A stretch of DNA of 64,000 nt from Armatimonadota bacterium (GCA_016235455.1 JACRKZ010000057.1:1-64000); one strand, 5' to 3'; shown: positions 1 to 8,870, counted from the first letter of the stretch. The notes: generated by a model from the letters alone, not told the origin. A program made the numbers and translations.

Positions 1-2
1 CC

Positions 3-236
3 GATGATGTGGAAGTCACGCGCCTGGTCGGTGCGGTGGACGTCGTCTATACCGATGAGCGGACCTACGGATCAGCCCTCGACTGGTTCCGCCGCTTCGA
101 CCACTAGCGTTTCTCGTTCGTCGACTGCACCTCGTTCGCCACCATGGCCCAGCGCGGCATCATCGAGGCGCTGAACGGCGACCGCCACTTCGCCGCGGCG
201 GGGTTCGTGCCGTTGGGGGTACGACCGGAGCCGTAA
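3..236 (+). pseudogene. VapC-like PIN-domain nuclease remnant, interrupted by an in-frame TAG; 5' end outside the window
   Basis: Reading from base 3, one frame is open until TAG at 105-107. The same frame then continues without a stop to TAA at 234-236. The part after the TAG reads like the C-terminal third of a PIN toxin: FVDCTSFATM carries a conserved acidic residue, followed by GIIEALNGDRHFAAAGF. The part before it (ALDWFRRF) is the helix that normally precedes it. PIN proteins are Mg-dependent RNases of VapBC modules. A single nonsense change has therefore cut the protein before a catalytic Asp. No antitoxin gene can be seen because the window begins inside the gene. TAG read-through or a sequencing error are the alternatives. 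Confidence 0.7.
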
Positions 237-253
237 CGCGCAGGGGAAGACCG

Positions 254-955
254 ATGGCCATGGATGGTCCGCTGAGCCACTACGCTTTCTGGCAGCGGCT
301 CGTCAGTGGGCTCACGCACCAGGCGCTCCACGGCATCTCGCAGGCCGACTACGGCAACGACGCCGGGGCTCATCTCGCCGCGCTGGAAGTGATCTCATCC
401 GCTGGCGTTGTGCCGGTGCCGCTTGAATGGGAGCCCCGCGAGGTGCTGGAACTCACCTTGTGGGGCGCGGACAGCCTGGATTGCGCCGAGCACGCGCAGG
501 CCGTGCTCTTCGCCGGCGTCGTCTTGGCGACGACGGAAGTCGTGTCGCCTGACCGCGGACCAGAGTCGCACGCACTCGCCACCGCCCTATTGCAGAGCGT
601 CACGTTCCTGGGCGGGTGCTGGGTCGACGAGCTGCTGGTCTGGCTGCGCGACCTCGCGACGGCGGCCTACGAGCGGGAACGCGCGCGAGGCTGGTGCGAC
701 AACGGACCGGCGGCCTTCGCTCTGGCTGGGCTGATCCTGGCGTCACGGGCCGCGCGCCCGCCCGACGAACGCGGATGGTGGCGCGCGCGCATCGACGAGG
801 CCCGGAATGCATGGCAGGAGTTGCGTAACGAGAGCGTGTGGACCGTGTTCGACTACGAGTGGCGCTGGTTCGTCTGGGAGGAACTGATGGCCCCCGTGCA
901 TCGCGATGTCGTCGGCTTCCGTCCTCCGGGCGCAGCGGGCAGGAAGCAGGGATAG
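254..955 (+). CDS. Hypothetical soluble protein, tryptophan-rich
   Basis: I do not recognise this 233-residue protein. It has no signal peptide or membrane segment, is acidic, and is rich in Trp and Glu, especially in the last 70 residues (WRARIDEARNAW, YEWRWFVWEELM). The start is supported by GGGGAAG at 243-249. A second ATG lies two codons downstream. It sits 17 bp after the broken PIN gene and 33 bp before the sulfatase, on the same strand, so it may be transcribed with either. The composition suggests a mainly alpha-helical cytosolic protein; nothing indicates an enzyme. Confidence 0.6.
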   Translation: MAMDGPLSHYAFWQRLVSGLTHQALHGISQADYGNDAGAHLAALEVISSAGVVPVPLEWEPREVLELTLWGADSLDCAEHAQAVLFAGVVLATTEVVSPDRGPESHALATALLQSVTFLGGCWVDELLVWLRDLATAAYERERARGWCDNGPAAFALAGLILASRAARPPDERGWWRARIDEARNAWQELRNESVWTVFDYEWRWFVWEELMAPVHRDVVGFRPPGAAGRKQG

Positions 956-988
956 CGCGGCCAATAACCCACCCAGCGAGGCCGCCCC

Positions 989-2476
989 ATGAAAGCCGTC
1001 GTCGTCATGTACGACTCCCTGAACCGCCGCCACCTGCCGCCGTATGGCTGCGACTGGACCCATGCCCCCAACTTCGCCCGGCTGGCAGAGCGCGCGGTGA
1101 CCTTCGACAACAGCTACGTCTGCTCCATGCCCTGCATGCCCGCGCGGCGCGACTACCTCACCGGCCGGCCGAACTTCCTGCACCGCTCATGGGGTCCGCT
1201 GGAGCCGTTCGACGACAGCTTCCCCGCGCTGCTGCGGCGTGCTGGGGTCAGCAGCCACATGATCACCGACCACTACCACTACTTCGAGGCTGGTGGCGCC
1301 ACCTACCATACCGAGTTCGATACCTGGCAGTTCTTCCGAGGTCATGAGGGCGACCCCTGGATGGGCCAGGTAGGGCCGGTCGAACGGCCCACCGAGGTCG
1401 TGGGCCGCGCCGGGGCCATGGGCGCGTTCGAGCGGCAGGACTGGGTCAACCGCGGCTTCCTGGGCAGCGAGGAACTGCAACCCCAGTCGCTGACCTTCGC
1501 CGCCGGGCTCGACTTCATCGAGCGCAACAGCGACCAGGACCAGTGGCTGCTGCACCTGGAGACCTTCGACCCGCATGAGCCGTTCTACAGCCAGCAGCAC
1601 TACAAGGATCTCTACCCCCACGACTACCAGGGCGCGCACTTCGACTGGCCGTCGTATGGCTTCGTCAAGGAGACGCCCGAGGAGGTCGAGCACTGCCGCC
1701 TCGAGTATGCGGCCGTGCTGAGCATGTGCGATGCCAAGCTGGGCCTGGTGCTCGACACGTTCGACCGGCTGAACCTGTGGGACGACACCATGCTCATCGT
1801 CTGGACCGACCACGGGTTCATGCTGGGTGAGCACGGCATGTGGGCCAAATGCTGGCAGCCGTTCTATCAGGAGATCGCCCACACGCCGTTCTTCGTGTGG
1901 GATCCGCGCTGCCGGGCCGCCGGCGAGCATCGCCAGGCGTTGGTGCAGCCGTCGCTTGACCTGGCGCCGACGTTGCTCGAGTTCTTCGGGCTCGCGCCCA
2001 CGGAGCGCATGTTGGGTCACGACCTGGCCCAGACGGTGGCTGACGACTCCGCGGTGCGCGAGGCCGGCATCTTCGGGCTGCATGGCGGGCACGTCAACGT
2101 CACCGACGGCCAGCATGTGTACATGCGCGCGCCGGTCGAGGCCGATGCGCCGCTGTACAACTACACGCTCATGCCGTGTGACATGCGCACGCGCTGGGCT
2201 CCCGAGCGTTTCGCCCAGGCTACGTTGGCTGAGCCGTTCTCCTTCACCCGCGACTGCCCGACGCTGCGCACGCCGGCGGGCGGGGCATGGTCGAAAGCGT
2301 GGGAGTGGGGTACGCTGTTGTACGATGTCGTAATGGATCCCGGTCAGCAGGCACCACTGTCGGATGACGTGGTGGAAGCGGTGATGGTCGCGCACCTGCG
2401 CCGCGAGATGGCCGCGTGTGATGCGCCGACGGAGTCGTACGCGCGGTTCGGCTTGGCGCCAGGTGACAGCGAGTGA
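989..2476 (+). CDS. Type I sulfatase, Cys-type (formylglycine precursor C49)
   Basis: A 495-residue member of the sulfatase/alkaline phosphatase superfamily that hydrolyses sulfate esters. The sulfatase signature C-x-P-x-R is present as CMPARRDYLTGR, with Cys49 the residue to be converted to formylglycine. N-terminal metal ligand region: VVVMYDSLNRR. C-terminal metal and sulfate-binding region: TDHGFMLGEHGMWAK at about 273-287. No signal peptide is evident, so it appears cytoplasmic. Activation needs a maturase; the radical SAM gene at 25809 is the obvious candidate. Its stop overlaps the start of the UroD-like gene (GTGA), so the two are cotranscribed. The substrate cannot be told from sequence. 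Confidence 0.93.
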   Translation: MKAVVVMYDSLNRRHLPPYGCDWTHAPNFARLAERAVTFDNSYVCSMPCMPARRDYLTGRPNFLHRSWGPLEPFDDSFPALLRRAGVSSHMITDHYHYFEAGGATYHTEFDTWQFFRGHEGDPWMGQVGPVERPTEVVGRAGAMGAFERQDWVNRGFLGSEELQPQSLTFAAGLDFIERNSDQDQWLLHLETFDPHEPFYSQQHYKDLYPHDYQGAHFDWPSYGFVKETPEEVEHCRLEYAAVLSMCDAKLGLVLDTFDRLNLWDDTMLIVWTDHGFMLGEHGMWAKCWQPFYQEIAHTPFFVWDPRCRAAGEHRQALVQPSLDLAPTLLEFFGLAPTERMLGHDLAQTVADDSAVREAGIFGLHGGHVNVTDGQHVYMRAPVEADAPLYNYTLMPCDMRTRWAPERFAQATLAEPFSFTRDCPTLRTPAGGAWSKAWEWGTLLYDVVMDPGQQAPLSDDVVEAVMVAHLRREMAACDAPTESYARFGLAPGDSE

Positions 2477-3549
2477 ACGCGATGGCTGAGAACGGGCACC
2501 GGCACGAACCGTCGTTCCAACGGCTGGAGCAGGCCATGTTGTGCCAAGGCCAGCCCGACCGCGTGCCGCTGTTTGAGCTGATCCTCGACGAGCAGCGCCG
2601 CGTGCTGCGCCATCTGGGCCTGCTGCGCCCACGGCCGTCGCGCGACGATGTCGACTGGGATCTGCACCAGCATCTGGACCATCAGCTCACGCTCGGCTAC
2701 GACTACCTGCTGGTTGACCCGACCAACTTCTATTTCCCGCATGTGGAGCGGCCGCGTGCCTGGACGCCCGATGGCTGGCGGCAGTACCAGATGGCCGGCC
2801 TGCGCACCATCAGTTGCCGCGCCGATCTGGAGCGCTATCCCTGGCCGGACCCTCAAGAGGCCGACCTGGCGCGGCTCGACCGCGCGCTGCAGGTCATGCC
2901 CGCGGGCATGAAGGTCATCAGCGGACTGACCGGCATCTTCGAGACGGCGCGCAACCTGCTTGGCTTCGAGGGCATCTGCTATCTGCTGGCCGACGACCCC
3001 GACCTGGTCCGCGATACCTTCGCCGCCGTCGGCGAGCGCGTGGTGGCCGTGGTCAGTCAGGTGGCTGCCCATCCCGCCGTGGGCGCGGTCTATCTGGCCG
3101 ACGACATGGGCTGGCGCCAGCAGACATTGGTGGCGCCCGGCGTGCTCGAGGAACTGCTGTTCCCCTGGCACCGACGCGTGGCCCGCGCCATCCACTCCCG
3201 CGGCAAGCCGGCCATCCTGCACACGTGTGGCAACGTCAACGAGGTGCTCGACCGCATCATCGACTGCGGTTGGGACGCCAAGCACTCATTCGAGGACGCC
3301 ATCGCGCCGGCCTGGGACATCAAGGCTCGCATGGCGGGGCGCATGGCGGTGCTGGGTGGGTTCGACGTGCACAAGCTGGCGCGGCTGAGCGCCGACGACG
3401 TGCGGCTGCACACGCTCGAACTGCTGGAGCGCTGCGCGCCGGGCGGCGGGTTCGCTGTCGGCAGCGGCGTGTGCGTGGCCAGCTATGTGCCGGTCGAGAA
3501 CTACCTGGCCATGGTCGCCGCCTGCCACGAGTTCAACGCGGCGAGTTGA
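2473..3549 (+). CDS. Uroporphyrinogen decarboxylase (UroD/MtaA/CmuA) family protein
   Basis: 358 residues with the UROD TIM-barrel fold shared by HemE and the corrinoid-dependent methyltransferases MtaA, MtbA and CmuA. The Zn-binding pattern of the methyltransferase branch is present: HTCGN (His250, Cys252) and a later Cys334 in GSGVCVASYVP. The HemE N-terminal substrate-binding Arg motif is not obvious. It is more likely a methyl-transfer or orphan UROD protein than a haem enzyme. GTG at 2473 overlaps the sulfatase stop and is preceded by AGGTGA at 2461-2466; ATG at 2482 is the alternative start. UROD-like genes next to sulfatases suggest work on a methylated or sulfated substrate, which is inference. 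Confidence 0.85.
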   Translation: MNAMAENGHRHEPSFQRLEQAMLCQGQPDRVPLFELILDEQRRVLRHLGLLRPRPSRDDVDWDLHQHLDHQLTLGYDYLLVDPTNFYFPHVERPRAWTPDGWRQYQMAGLRTISCRADLERYPWPDPQEADLARLDRALQVMPAGMKVISGLTGIFETARNLLGFEGICYLLADDPDLVRDTFAAVGERVVAVVSQVAAHPAVGAVYLADDMGWRQQTLVAPGVLEELLFPWHRRVARAIHSRGKPAILHTCGNVNEVLDRIIDCGWDAKHSFEDAIAPAWDIKARMAGRMAVLGGFDVHKLARLSADDVRLHTLELLERCAPGGGFAVGSGVCVASYVPVENYLAMVAACHEFNAAS

Positions 3550-3693
3550 CCTGCCAGCCGGCCTTCGTGTTCTTGACCCTTTCGCGCGAGTCGGCCGGCA
3601 CCATCGCCATGGGTCGTATACTCAGCTATGGCTCGGCCGGCGCGGGCAGCCCCAATCTCGCCGCGCGGCGGGGCATGAAGGAGGAGACTCGTC

Positions 3694-5181
3694 ATGCCAG
3701 GCAGTGATCCCATCAAGGTCTACGACGCGCGTTGGGAAGTCACCGATTTCGACGACGCGCAGGTGACCCGCCTGTTCGAGGCCACGCTGGCCTATGGCCG
3801 CCTGATCGGCGTCGACACCGTCACCTTCACGCGTGACGCGCGCCTCGCCGCCGGCCATGTCATGGAACTCGGTGTTCAGGCCGCGCTGCGCCTGGGCTTC
3901 CGCGTGTTCCTGCGGCCCGAGCCCATCTCCACCCCGCAGGGCTACTTCACCACGCTGTGGGTCAGTCGCGACCATCCCGGCACCATGGGCCTGGCTATCA
4001 CTGCCTCACACAACCCCGGCGGCTACATCGGCGTCAAGTTCACCGTGCCCACGGTCCGCGCCATCGGCTACAACTGCGGCCCGCTGGACGGGCTGGCCAA
4101 GGTGCGTGAGCTGTATCACAACGGCGAGACGTTCGCCGACCAGCCGGGCGGCGAACTCCACCTGCTCGACCTGAGCCGCGAGTTCCTCGACTACTCGCTG
4201 GCCGCCGCCGGTGTCGGGCCGGGCGATCTGGCCGGCCTGACCGTCGTGCTCGACACGTTTAACGGCTCGGCCGGGCCCGAGCTGTTCTGGGCGCTCACCC
4301 ACGCCGGCGTCAAGGTGCTACCCCTGCGGCTCGTGCCCGACGGCACCTTCCCCACCGGCTCGCCCAACCCCACCAGCCAGGGCAAGCTCGACGGCGCCGT
4401 GGCTCTGGCCAAGGCGACCGGCGCGCAGGTCGTGCTGGGCATCGACGGCGACGGCGACCGTATGGTCTTCGGCGACGGCCGCGGCATCCTGACCGCCGGC
4501 TTCGTCACGCTGCCCATCATCGCCGCAGCCCAGGTGCCGGCCGGCGCGCCGGTGCTGTATGACCCCAAGGTCAGCCCGCTGGCGCTGGCGGAGTGGGGCA
4601 AGCTGGGCGTGAAGCCCGTGCTGTTCCGCAACGGCCACTCGCAGATCAAGGACTACATGCACCAGATCGGTGCGCCCGCGGCGGCCGAGGAGTCGGGCCA
4701 CTACTACCACGAGTTGAAGCTCGACGGCCTGACCGTGAGCAGCGAGAACTCGGTGCTCACCGTGCTGCTGTTCCTCCGCGCCGTGGCCGCGGATCCGGGC
4801 CTGATGGACCGCTTGCGCGCGCTTCAAGACCAGGTCTTCACCACGGGTGAGTTCAACTATCAGTTCGCCGACAACGAGACTCGCGACGCGGCCATGGCAG
4901 CGGTCATCGCCCATTTCGTGGCCGAGGGCGCCGACACGGTGACGCACACGCCCGATGGCATCGATCTGGAAGGCACTGTGCTCAACCGCGGCGTTCACCT
5001 CGAGCCCGGCCGGGTCGGTCTCGACGAGGGCTGGTACAGCGGCTACCTGCGCGTGGCCACCAACGAGAAGGGCGTCGTACGCAGCTACTTCTCCGCGGGC
5101 GACACGACCCATGGCCGACGGGTCGAAACCGAGACGCGCCACATGCTCGCCGATCAGTTCGGCGGCCAGGTCATCGAATAA
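3694..5181 (+). CDS. Phosphohexomutase (phosphoglucomutase/phosphomannomutase family)
   Basis: 495 residues of the alpha-D-phosphohexomutase superfamily, interconverting hexose 1- and 6-phosphates. Phosphoserine loop TASHNP with Ser105; Mg loop DGDGDR at 251-256; sugar-binding loop EESGHYYHEL; C-terminal phosphate-binding domain around the last 90 residues. ATG at 3694 is preceded by a strong AAGGAGGAG at 3678-3686. The 144-bp gap upstream holds a TATACT at 3617-3622 without a good -35. galU follows 17 bp downstream of its stop, giving a hexose-6-P to UDP-glucose route in one transcript. Whether Glc, Man or GlcN is the substrate is not decidable; GlmM is possible because cdaA-ybbR in this window lacks its usual glmM neighbour. 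Confidence 0.92.
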   Translation: MPGSDPIKVYDARWEVTDFDDAQVTRLFEATLAYGRLIGVDTVTFTRDARLAAGHVMELGVQAALRLGFRVFLRPEPISTPQGYFTTLWVSRDHPGTMGLAITASHNPGGYIGVKFTVPTVRAIGYNCGPLDGLAKVRELYHNGETFADQPGGELHLLDLSREFLDYSLAAAGVGPGDLAGLTVVLDTFNGSAGPELFWALTHAGVKVLPLRLVPDGTFPTGSPNPTSQGKLDGAVALAKATGAQVVLGIDGDGDRMVFGDGRGILTAGFVTLPIIAAAQVPAGAPVLYDPKVSPLALAEWGKLGVKPVLFRNGHSQIKDYMHQIGAPAAAEESGHYYHELKLDGLTVSSENSVLTVLLFLRAVAADPGLMDRLRALQDQVFTTGEFNYQFADNETRDAAMAAVIAHFVAEGADTVTHTPDGIDLEGTVLNRGVHLEPGRVGLDEGWYSGYLRVATNEKGVVRSYFSAGDTTHGRRVETETRHMLADQFGGQVIE

Positions 5182-5198
5182 CGAAGGTGGATGTGCAG

Positions 5199-6185
5199 AT
5201 GAAGCAGGTCAAGAAGGCGGTCATTACGGCGGCGGGTCGCGGCACGCGGCAGTATCCGGCCTCCAGCGCGGTCCAGAAGGAAATGTTCCCGATGGTCGAC
5301 CGCGACGGCTTGAGCAAGCCGGTCATCCAGATCATCGGTGAGGAGGCGCTGGCCGCGGGCGTGGAGGAGATCTGTATCGTCACCCAGCCGGGCGACGAGG
5401 ATATCTACCGCTCGTATTTCCAGCGCATGGGCAACGAGGAGTTGCGCGTCTTCCGCGGCAAGGACTGGGCCATCCTGGAGTCCGAGAAGCTGCAGGAGTT
5501 TGGCGAGCGCCTGACCTTCGTGGCTCAGGAGACCCAGGAAGGCTACGGCCACGCGGTCTATCAGGCCAAGGAGTTCGTCGGCGACGACCCGTTCCTGCTG
5601 ATGCTCGGCGACCACATCTACATCAGCGCCGACAACGGCGACCGCAACTGCGCGCGCCAGCTCATCGACAAGTACGATGCCAGCGGGCTGCAGGTCATGA
5701 CCGGCGTGCAGATGACGCCGGGCAACCTGCTGCACCTGTTTGGCACGCTGGCCTGCGAGTTGCTCGATCCGGTCCACGGCTACTACCGCGTGGACCAGAT
5801 CATCGAGAAGCCGAGCGAGGCGTATGCCGCGGCGCACCTGCGCACCAACGGCCTGCCACCGGGCACCTACCTCTGCCACTTCGGCATGCATGTGTTCCCC
5901 AGCGCCATCTTCGATGCGCTGGAGCACCACATCACCAACAACATCCGTGAAAAGGGCGAGATCCAGCTGACCAGCAGCCAGGAGTACATGCGGACCGACC
6001 TCCTGCCCGAAGGGCAGTATGGCGCTTGCACCATCGACGGCCAGCGCTTCGATACGGGCATCCCGTACGGCCTGATGGAGTCGCAGATCGCGCTGGCCCT
6101 GGCCGGCACACACCGCGCCGAGATTGTCGAGGCGATTGCCCGGCTGCTGGCCGAGCAGTTGCGGAGCATGTCGCGGCTGGCGTAG
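5199..6185 (+). CDS. galU: UTP-glucose-1-phosphate uridylyltransferase
   Basis: 328 residues. Makes UDP-glucose from UTP and glucose 1-phosphate. The nucleotidyltransferase signature AAGRGTRQYP...KEMFPM is at residues 10-30, followed by IIGEEALAAGVEEICIV, typical of GalU. Metal and nucleotide region: LLMLGDHIY. I chose ATG 5199 over GTG 5187 because GAAGGTGG lies 8 bp upstream of it and GalU proteins normally begin a few residues before this loop. It lies directly after a phosphohexomutase. A 10-bp inverted repeat at 6206-6241 follows the gene. Related thymidylyl- or cytidylyltransferases are less likely. Confidence 0.93.
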   Translation: MKQVKKAVITAAGRGTRQYPASSAVQKEMFPMVDRDGLSKPVIQIIGEEALAAGVEEICIVTQPGDEDIYRSYFQRMGNEELRVFRGKDWAILESEKLQEFGERLTFVAQETQEGYGHAVYQAKEFVGDDPFLLMLGDHIYISADNGDRNCARQLIDKYDASGLQVMTGVQMTPGNLLHLFGTLACELLDPVHGYYRVDQIIEKPSEAYAAAHLRTNGLPPGTYLCHFGMHVFPSAIFDALEHHITNNIREKGEIQLTSSQEYMRTDLLPEGQYGACTIDGQRFDTGIPYGLMESQIALALAGTHRAEIVEAIARLLAEQLRSMSRLA

Positions 6186-6205
6186 TGCCGCTGCCCTCGG
6201 TCATA

Positions 6206-6241
6206 AGCCCCGGCCCGAGCCAGAAGGTATCGGCCGGGGCT
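6206..6241 (+). terminator. Stem-loop after galU
   Basis: A perfect 10-bp inverted repeat: AGCCCCGGCC at 6206-6215 and GGCCGGGGCT at 6232-6241, with a 16-nt loop, 20 bp after the galU stop. There is no clear T-run after it, so it may be a weak or factor-assisted terminator, or an RNA structure in the leader of the next gene, whose start is 18 bp further on. Confidence 0.5.
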
Positions 6242-6258
6242 GTGTCGTATTGGCACAC

Positions 6259-7218
6259 ATGGTTCCGATACCACGACTCGAACGCGTCTCCGATCTGGTG
6301 CTCCTCGCGGGCGCGCTGCCGCCGCGCACCGTCGTCATCCCTGGCGGTGACCGCGAGGACGACCTGCGCCTGGTGGAATCCGCGCGCGACCACGGCATCG
6401 TCGAGCGCTGCCTGCTGGTGGGCGATGGCGACTCCATCCGCCGCGCAGCCAACGCCGTCGGTATCAAGGTGGCGGCGGAAGACATCATTGCCACGGCCAG
6501 CGCGGAGGAGGCCGCCGCACGGACCATCGAGCTCGTGCGCTCGGGCACCGCGGAGATCATCCTCAAGGGCAATATCTCCACGCCCATCCTCAACCGCGCC
6601 ATCCTGTCCATCGCCCAGCGCGAGACCATCAGCTTGGTCACGCTGTTCGATGCGGCGCCTATCGCCGGTGGGCGGCCGCTGCTGCTGACCGACCCCGGCG
6701 TCACCACCGTGTGTGACAAGCGCCGCATGACCGGGCTCATCCGCAACGCCATCGACGTGGCCCACGCCGTGCTCGACCTGGAGCGGCCGCGGGTGGCGCT
6801 GCTCTCGGCCAACGAGAAGGTCATCGCCTCGCTACCGTCCACCGGCATGGCCCAGGAGCTGGCGGCGGAGCCGTGGCCCGACGCGGCGGTCTATGGGCCG
6901 CTGTCGTTCGACCTGGCGGTCAGTCCGGAGTCGGTCAGCCTCAAGGAAGGCGCCCTGTCCGCGGCGGCGGCCGAGGTGGCGGGTCAGGCCGACATTCTCG
7001 TCTGCCCCGGCATCGACGCGGCCAACGTGCTGTACAAGGTGGTCATGGAGCTGGTGCGCTACGGTCTGGGCACTACCGCCGGTCTGACCATGGGCGTGGC
7101 CGTGCCGTATGTCATTCTGTCGCGTGCCGACAACGTCGAGACCAAACTGCAGTCGATTGCGCTGTGCAGCCTGGCGCGCGAGCGCCTGGACTGGGCTGGG
7201 GGAGAGGGATCGTCATGA
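6259..7218 (+). CDS. Phosphate acetyl/butyryltransferase family protein (Pta/Ptb-like)
   Basis: 319 residues of the PTA_PTB family, which transfers acyl groups between CoA and phosphate. Recognisable blocks are VVIPGGDREDDLRLV near the N-terminus, AEIILKGNISTP in the middle and CPGIDAANVLYKV with GLTMGVAVPYVILSRAD at the C-terminus. ATG 6259 was chosen because family proteins begin close to PIPRLE; the open frame extends further upstream but has no ribosome-binding site. The downstream ACT gene overlaps its stop by 4 bp (ATGA). No acetate or butyrate kinase is nearby, so the acyl group is unknown. Confidence 0.85.
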   Translation: MVPIPRLERVSDLVLLAGALPPRTVVIPGGDREDDLRLVESARDHGIVERCLLVGDGDSIRRAANAVGIKVAAEDIIATASAEEAAARTIELVRSGTAEIILKGNISTPILNRAILSIAQRETISLVTLFDAAPIAGGRPLLLTDPGVTTVCDKRRMTGLIRNAIDVAHAVLDLERPRVALLSANEKVIASLPSTGMAQELAAEPWPDAAVYGPLSFDLAVSPESVSLKEGALSAAAAEVAGQADILVCPGIDAANVLYKVVMELVRYGLGTTAGLTMGVAVPYVILSRADNVETKLQSIALCSLARERLDWAGGEGSS

Positions 7219-7706
7219 CACCTGCGGGCAGCGAGAACCAGCATTGGGTCTTCCGCGTCGATGTGGCCGACCGCGCCGGCGCGGTGACCAGCATCGCCTC
7301 GGCCTTCTCCAACCGCGGCATCTCCATCGAGACGCTCGTGGGCCACGGCGCGGCGTACCCGGGTGCGGGTGGCGGCGCCGTCGTGGTCACCTTCTTCTGT
7401 TCGCGCGAGGCCAAGGACGAGATCGTGCGCGTCGTGCAGCGCCTGTCCAAGGTCATCTCGCTGCAGGAGCATCCCTACGACTCCGACGAACTGCGCAAGA
7501 GCGGGCTGATCCGCGTCAGCCGCCGGCTGGCGCCGACCGACGTGGCCGGACGTGAGGCCTTCTTGACCTGTGAACTGGTGCGCTCCGACCGCAGCAGCTT
7601 CACCTACTTCGTGGCCGGCTCGCCGTCGGAGCTCGACCCCATCATCGGCCGCCTGGCCGAGAGCGGGGTGCTGGTGGACATCGTCTACGCGGTGATCGGC
7701 GCGTGA
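7215..7706 (+). CDS. ACT-domain protein resembling acetolactate synthase small subunit
   Basis: 163 residues. The N-terminal ACT domain (WVFRVDVADRAGAVTSIAS, FSNRGISIETLV) is followed by a second half with the layout of IlvN/IlvH: KVISLQEHP, then a beta-alpha-beta repeat ending IVYAVIGA. In IlvN this domain binds valine and controls the catalytic subunit. No ilvB is next to it in the window; instead it overlaps the Pta/Ptb-like gene by 4 bp. It may regulate an unlinked acetolactate synthase or act as a stand-alone amino-acid sensor. GGAGAGGG at 7201-7208 serves as ribosome-binding site. Confidence 0.75.
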   Translation: MTPAGSENQHWVFRVDVADRAGAVTSIASAFSNRGISIETLVGHGAAYPGAGGGAVVVTFFCSREAKDEIVRVVQRLSKVISLQEHPYDSDELRKSGLIRVSRRLAPTDVAGREAFLTCELVRSDRSSFTYFVAGSPSELDPIIGRLAESGVLVDIVYAVIGA

Positions 7707-7793
7707 CTCTGGCCTGAAGGTGCCGCGCGCGCCGGCGCGAACACCCCGCTGGGCCGAGCGCCCGCCACGCGGTGCGCCGGCCGGAGGGGTGCC

Positions 7794-8858
7794 ATGCAGC
7801 ACGATTCCGTGACGCGTCGGGCGTTTCTCAAGGATGCGGCGGCCGCCGCGGCCGGTGTGGCCATGGCCAGCGCCGTGGCGCGGGCCGAACCCGAACCGCC
7901 CATCCTCAACCGCAACGAGCAGATGGAGTATCGCCGGCTCGGCAAGACCGGGCTGATGGTCTCGGCTATCTGCCTCGGCGGCCACTGGAAGCGCATCGCC
8001 TCCATGGGCGGCAGCGGCTACGACCGCCTCGCGGGCAACACCGAGGAGTTCGACAAGAACCGCGCCGAGGTCATCAGCCGTTGCATCGATGTGGGCATCA
8101 ACTACGTCGACGCCTGCTCCAGCGGCGAGATCCTGACCTACGCCAAGGCATTGAAGGGTCGCCGCGAGAAGATGTACATGGGCTTCTCGTGGTACGAGCG
8201 CGAGCCGCGCTTCCCCGAGTACCGTAAGGCCGAGGCGCTGGTCAAGGGTTTCGACGACGGCCTGAAAGAGGCGGGGCTCGAGTATGTTGACGTGTGGCGC
8301 ATGTCGGCCCTGATGACCGGCTCGGAGCATACCGACGGCGATGTCGACGAGATGGTCGCCGCCTTTGGCAAGGTCCATGAGCAGGGCAAGGCCCGCTTCA
8401 TGGGCATCTCGTCGCACGACCGTGAATGGCTCGGGAAGGTCATCGCCCGCTGCCCTCAGGTGTCGGTCATCCTCACGCCGTATACGGCATCGAGCAAGGT
8501 CAAGCCCGTCGACAGCCTGTTCGACGCGGTCAAGGCGCACGATGTCGGCGTGTTCGGCATCAAGCCTTTCTCCAGCGGCTCGCTGTTCAAGGATGGCGCG
8601 GGCGCTGGCGGCTCCCATACCGACCGCGACGACGAGCTGGCGCGGCTGGCCTTGCGCTACATCCTCTGCAACGACGCTGTGACGGCGCCCATACCCGGCA
8701 TGATCAGTCTGCACCAGGTGGACAACGCGGCCCGCGCCGTGCGCGAGCGCCGGGAGCTCGACGTCAAGGAGGCGGCCCGCCTGGACCAGGCGGCGCGCGA
8801 GATGATGGCCGCGCTGCCGCCCGACTACCACTGGTTGCGCGACCACGAGTGGGTCTGA
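7794..8858 (+). CDS. Tat-exported aldo/keto reductase-like protein with divergent active site
   Basis: 354 residues. The N-terminus is a twin-arginine signal (SVTRRAFLKD, then an Ala-rich stretch ending AVARA), so the protein is predicted to be exported folded to the periplasm. The mature part is an AKR barrel: YRRLGKTGLMVSAICLGG, GINYVDAC, GKARFMGISSHD. Three of the four usual AKR catalytic residues appear to be missing when the blocks are aligned. The Tyr position reads Ser in DACSSGE. The Lys of the TK block is replaced in YMGFSW. The His of the QIH block is replaced in WRMSAL. The Asp remains. It may bind a ligand or use different chemistry. A tetraheme cytochrome gene follows 12 bp downstream. 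Confidence 0.85.
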   Translation: MQHDSVTRRAFLKDAAAAAAGVAMASAVARAEPEPPILNRNEQMEYRRLGKTGLMVSAICLGGHWKRIASMGGSGYDRLAGNTEEFDKNRAEVISRCIDVGINYVDACSSGEILTYAKALKGRREKMYMGFSWYEREPRFPEYRKAEALVKGFDDGLKEAGLEYVDVWRMSALMTGSEHTDGDVDEMVAAFGKVHEQGKARFMGISSHDREWLGKVIARCPQVSVILTPYTASSKVKPVDSLFDAVKAHDVGVFGIKPFSSGSLFKDGAGAGGSHTDRDDELARLALRYILCNDAVTAPIPGMISLHQVDNAARAVRERRELDVKEAARLDQAAREMMAALPPDYHWLRDHEWV

Positions 8859-8870
8859 GCGGAGGTGTCC

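Noticed and set aside
1187..2632. 481-codon open frame on the minus strand over the sulfatase
   Set aside because: Antisense shadow of a well-supported gene in GC-rich DNA; no family motif and no ribosome-binding site.
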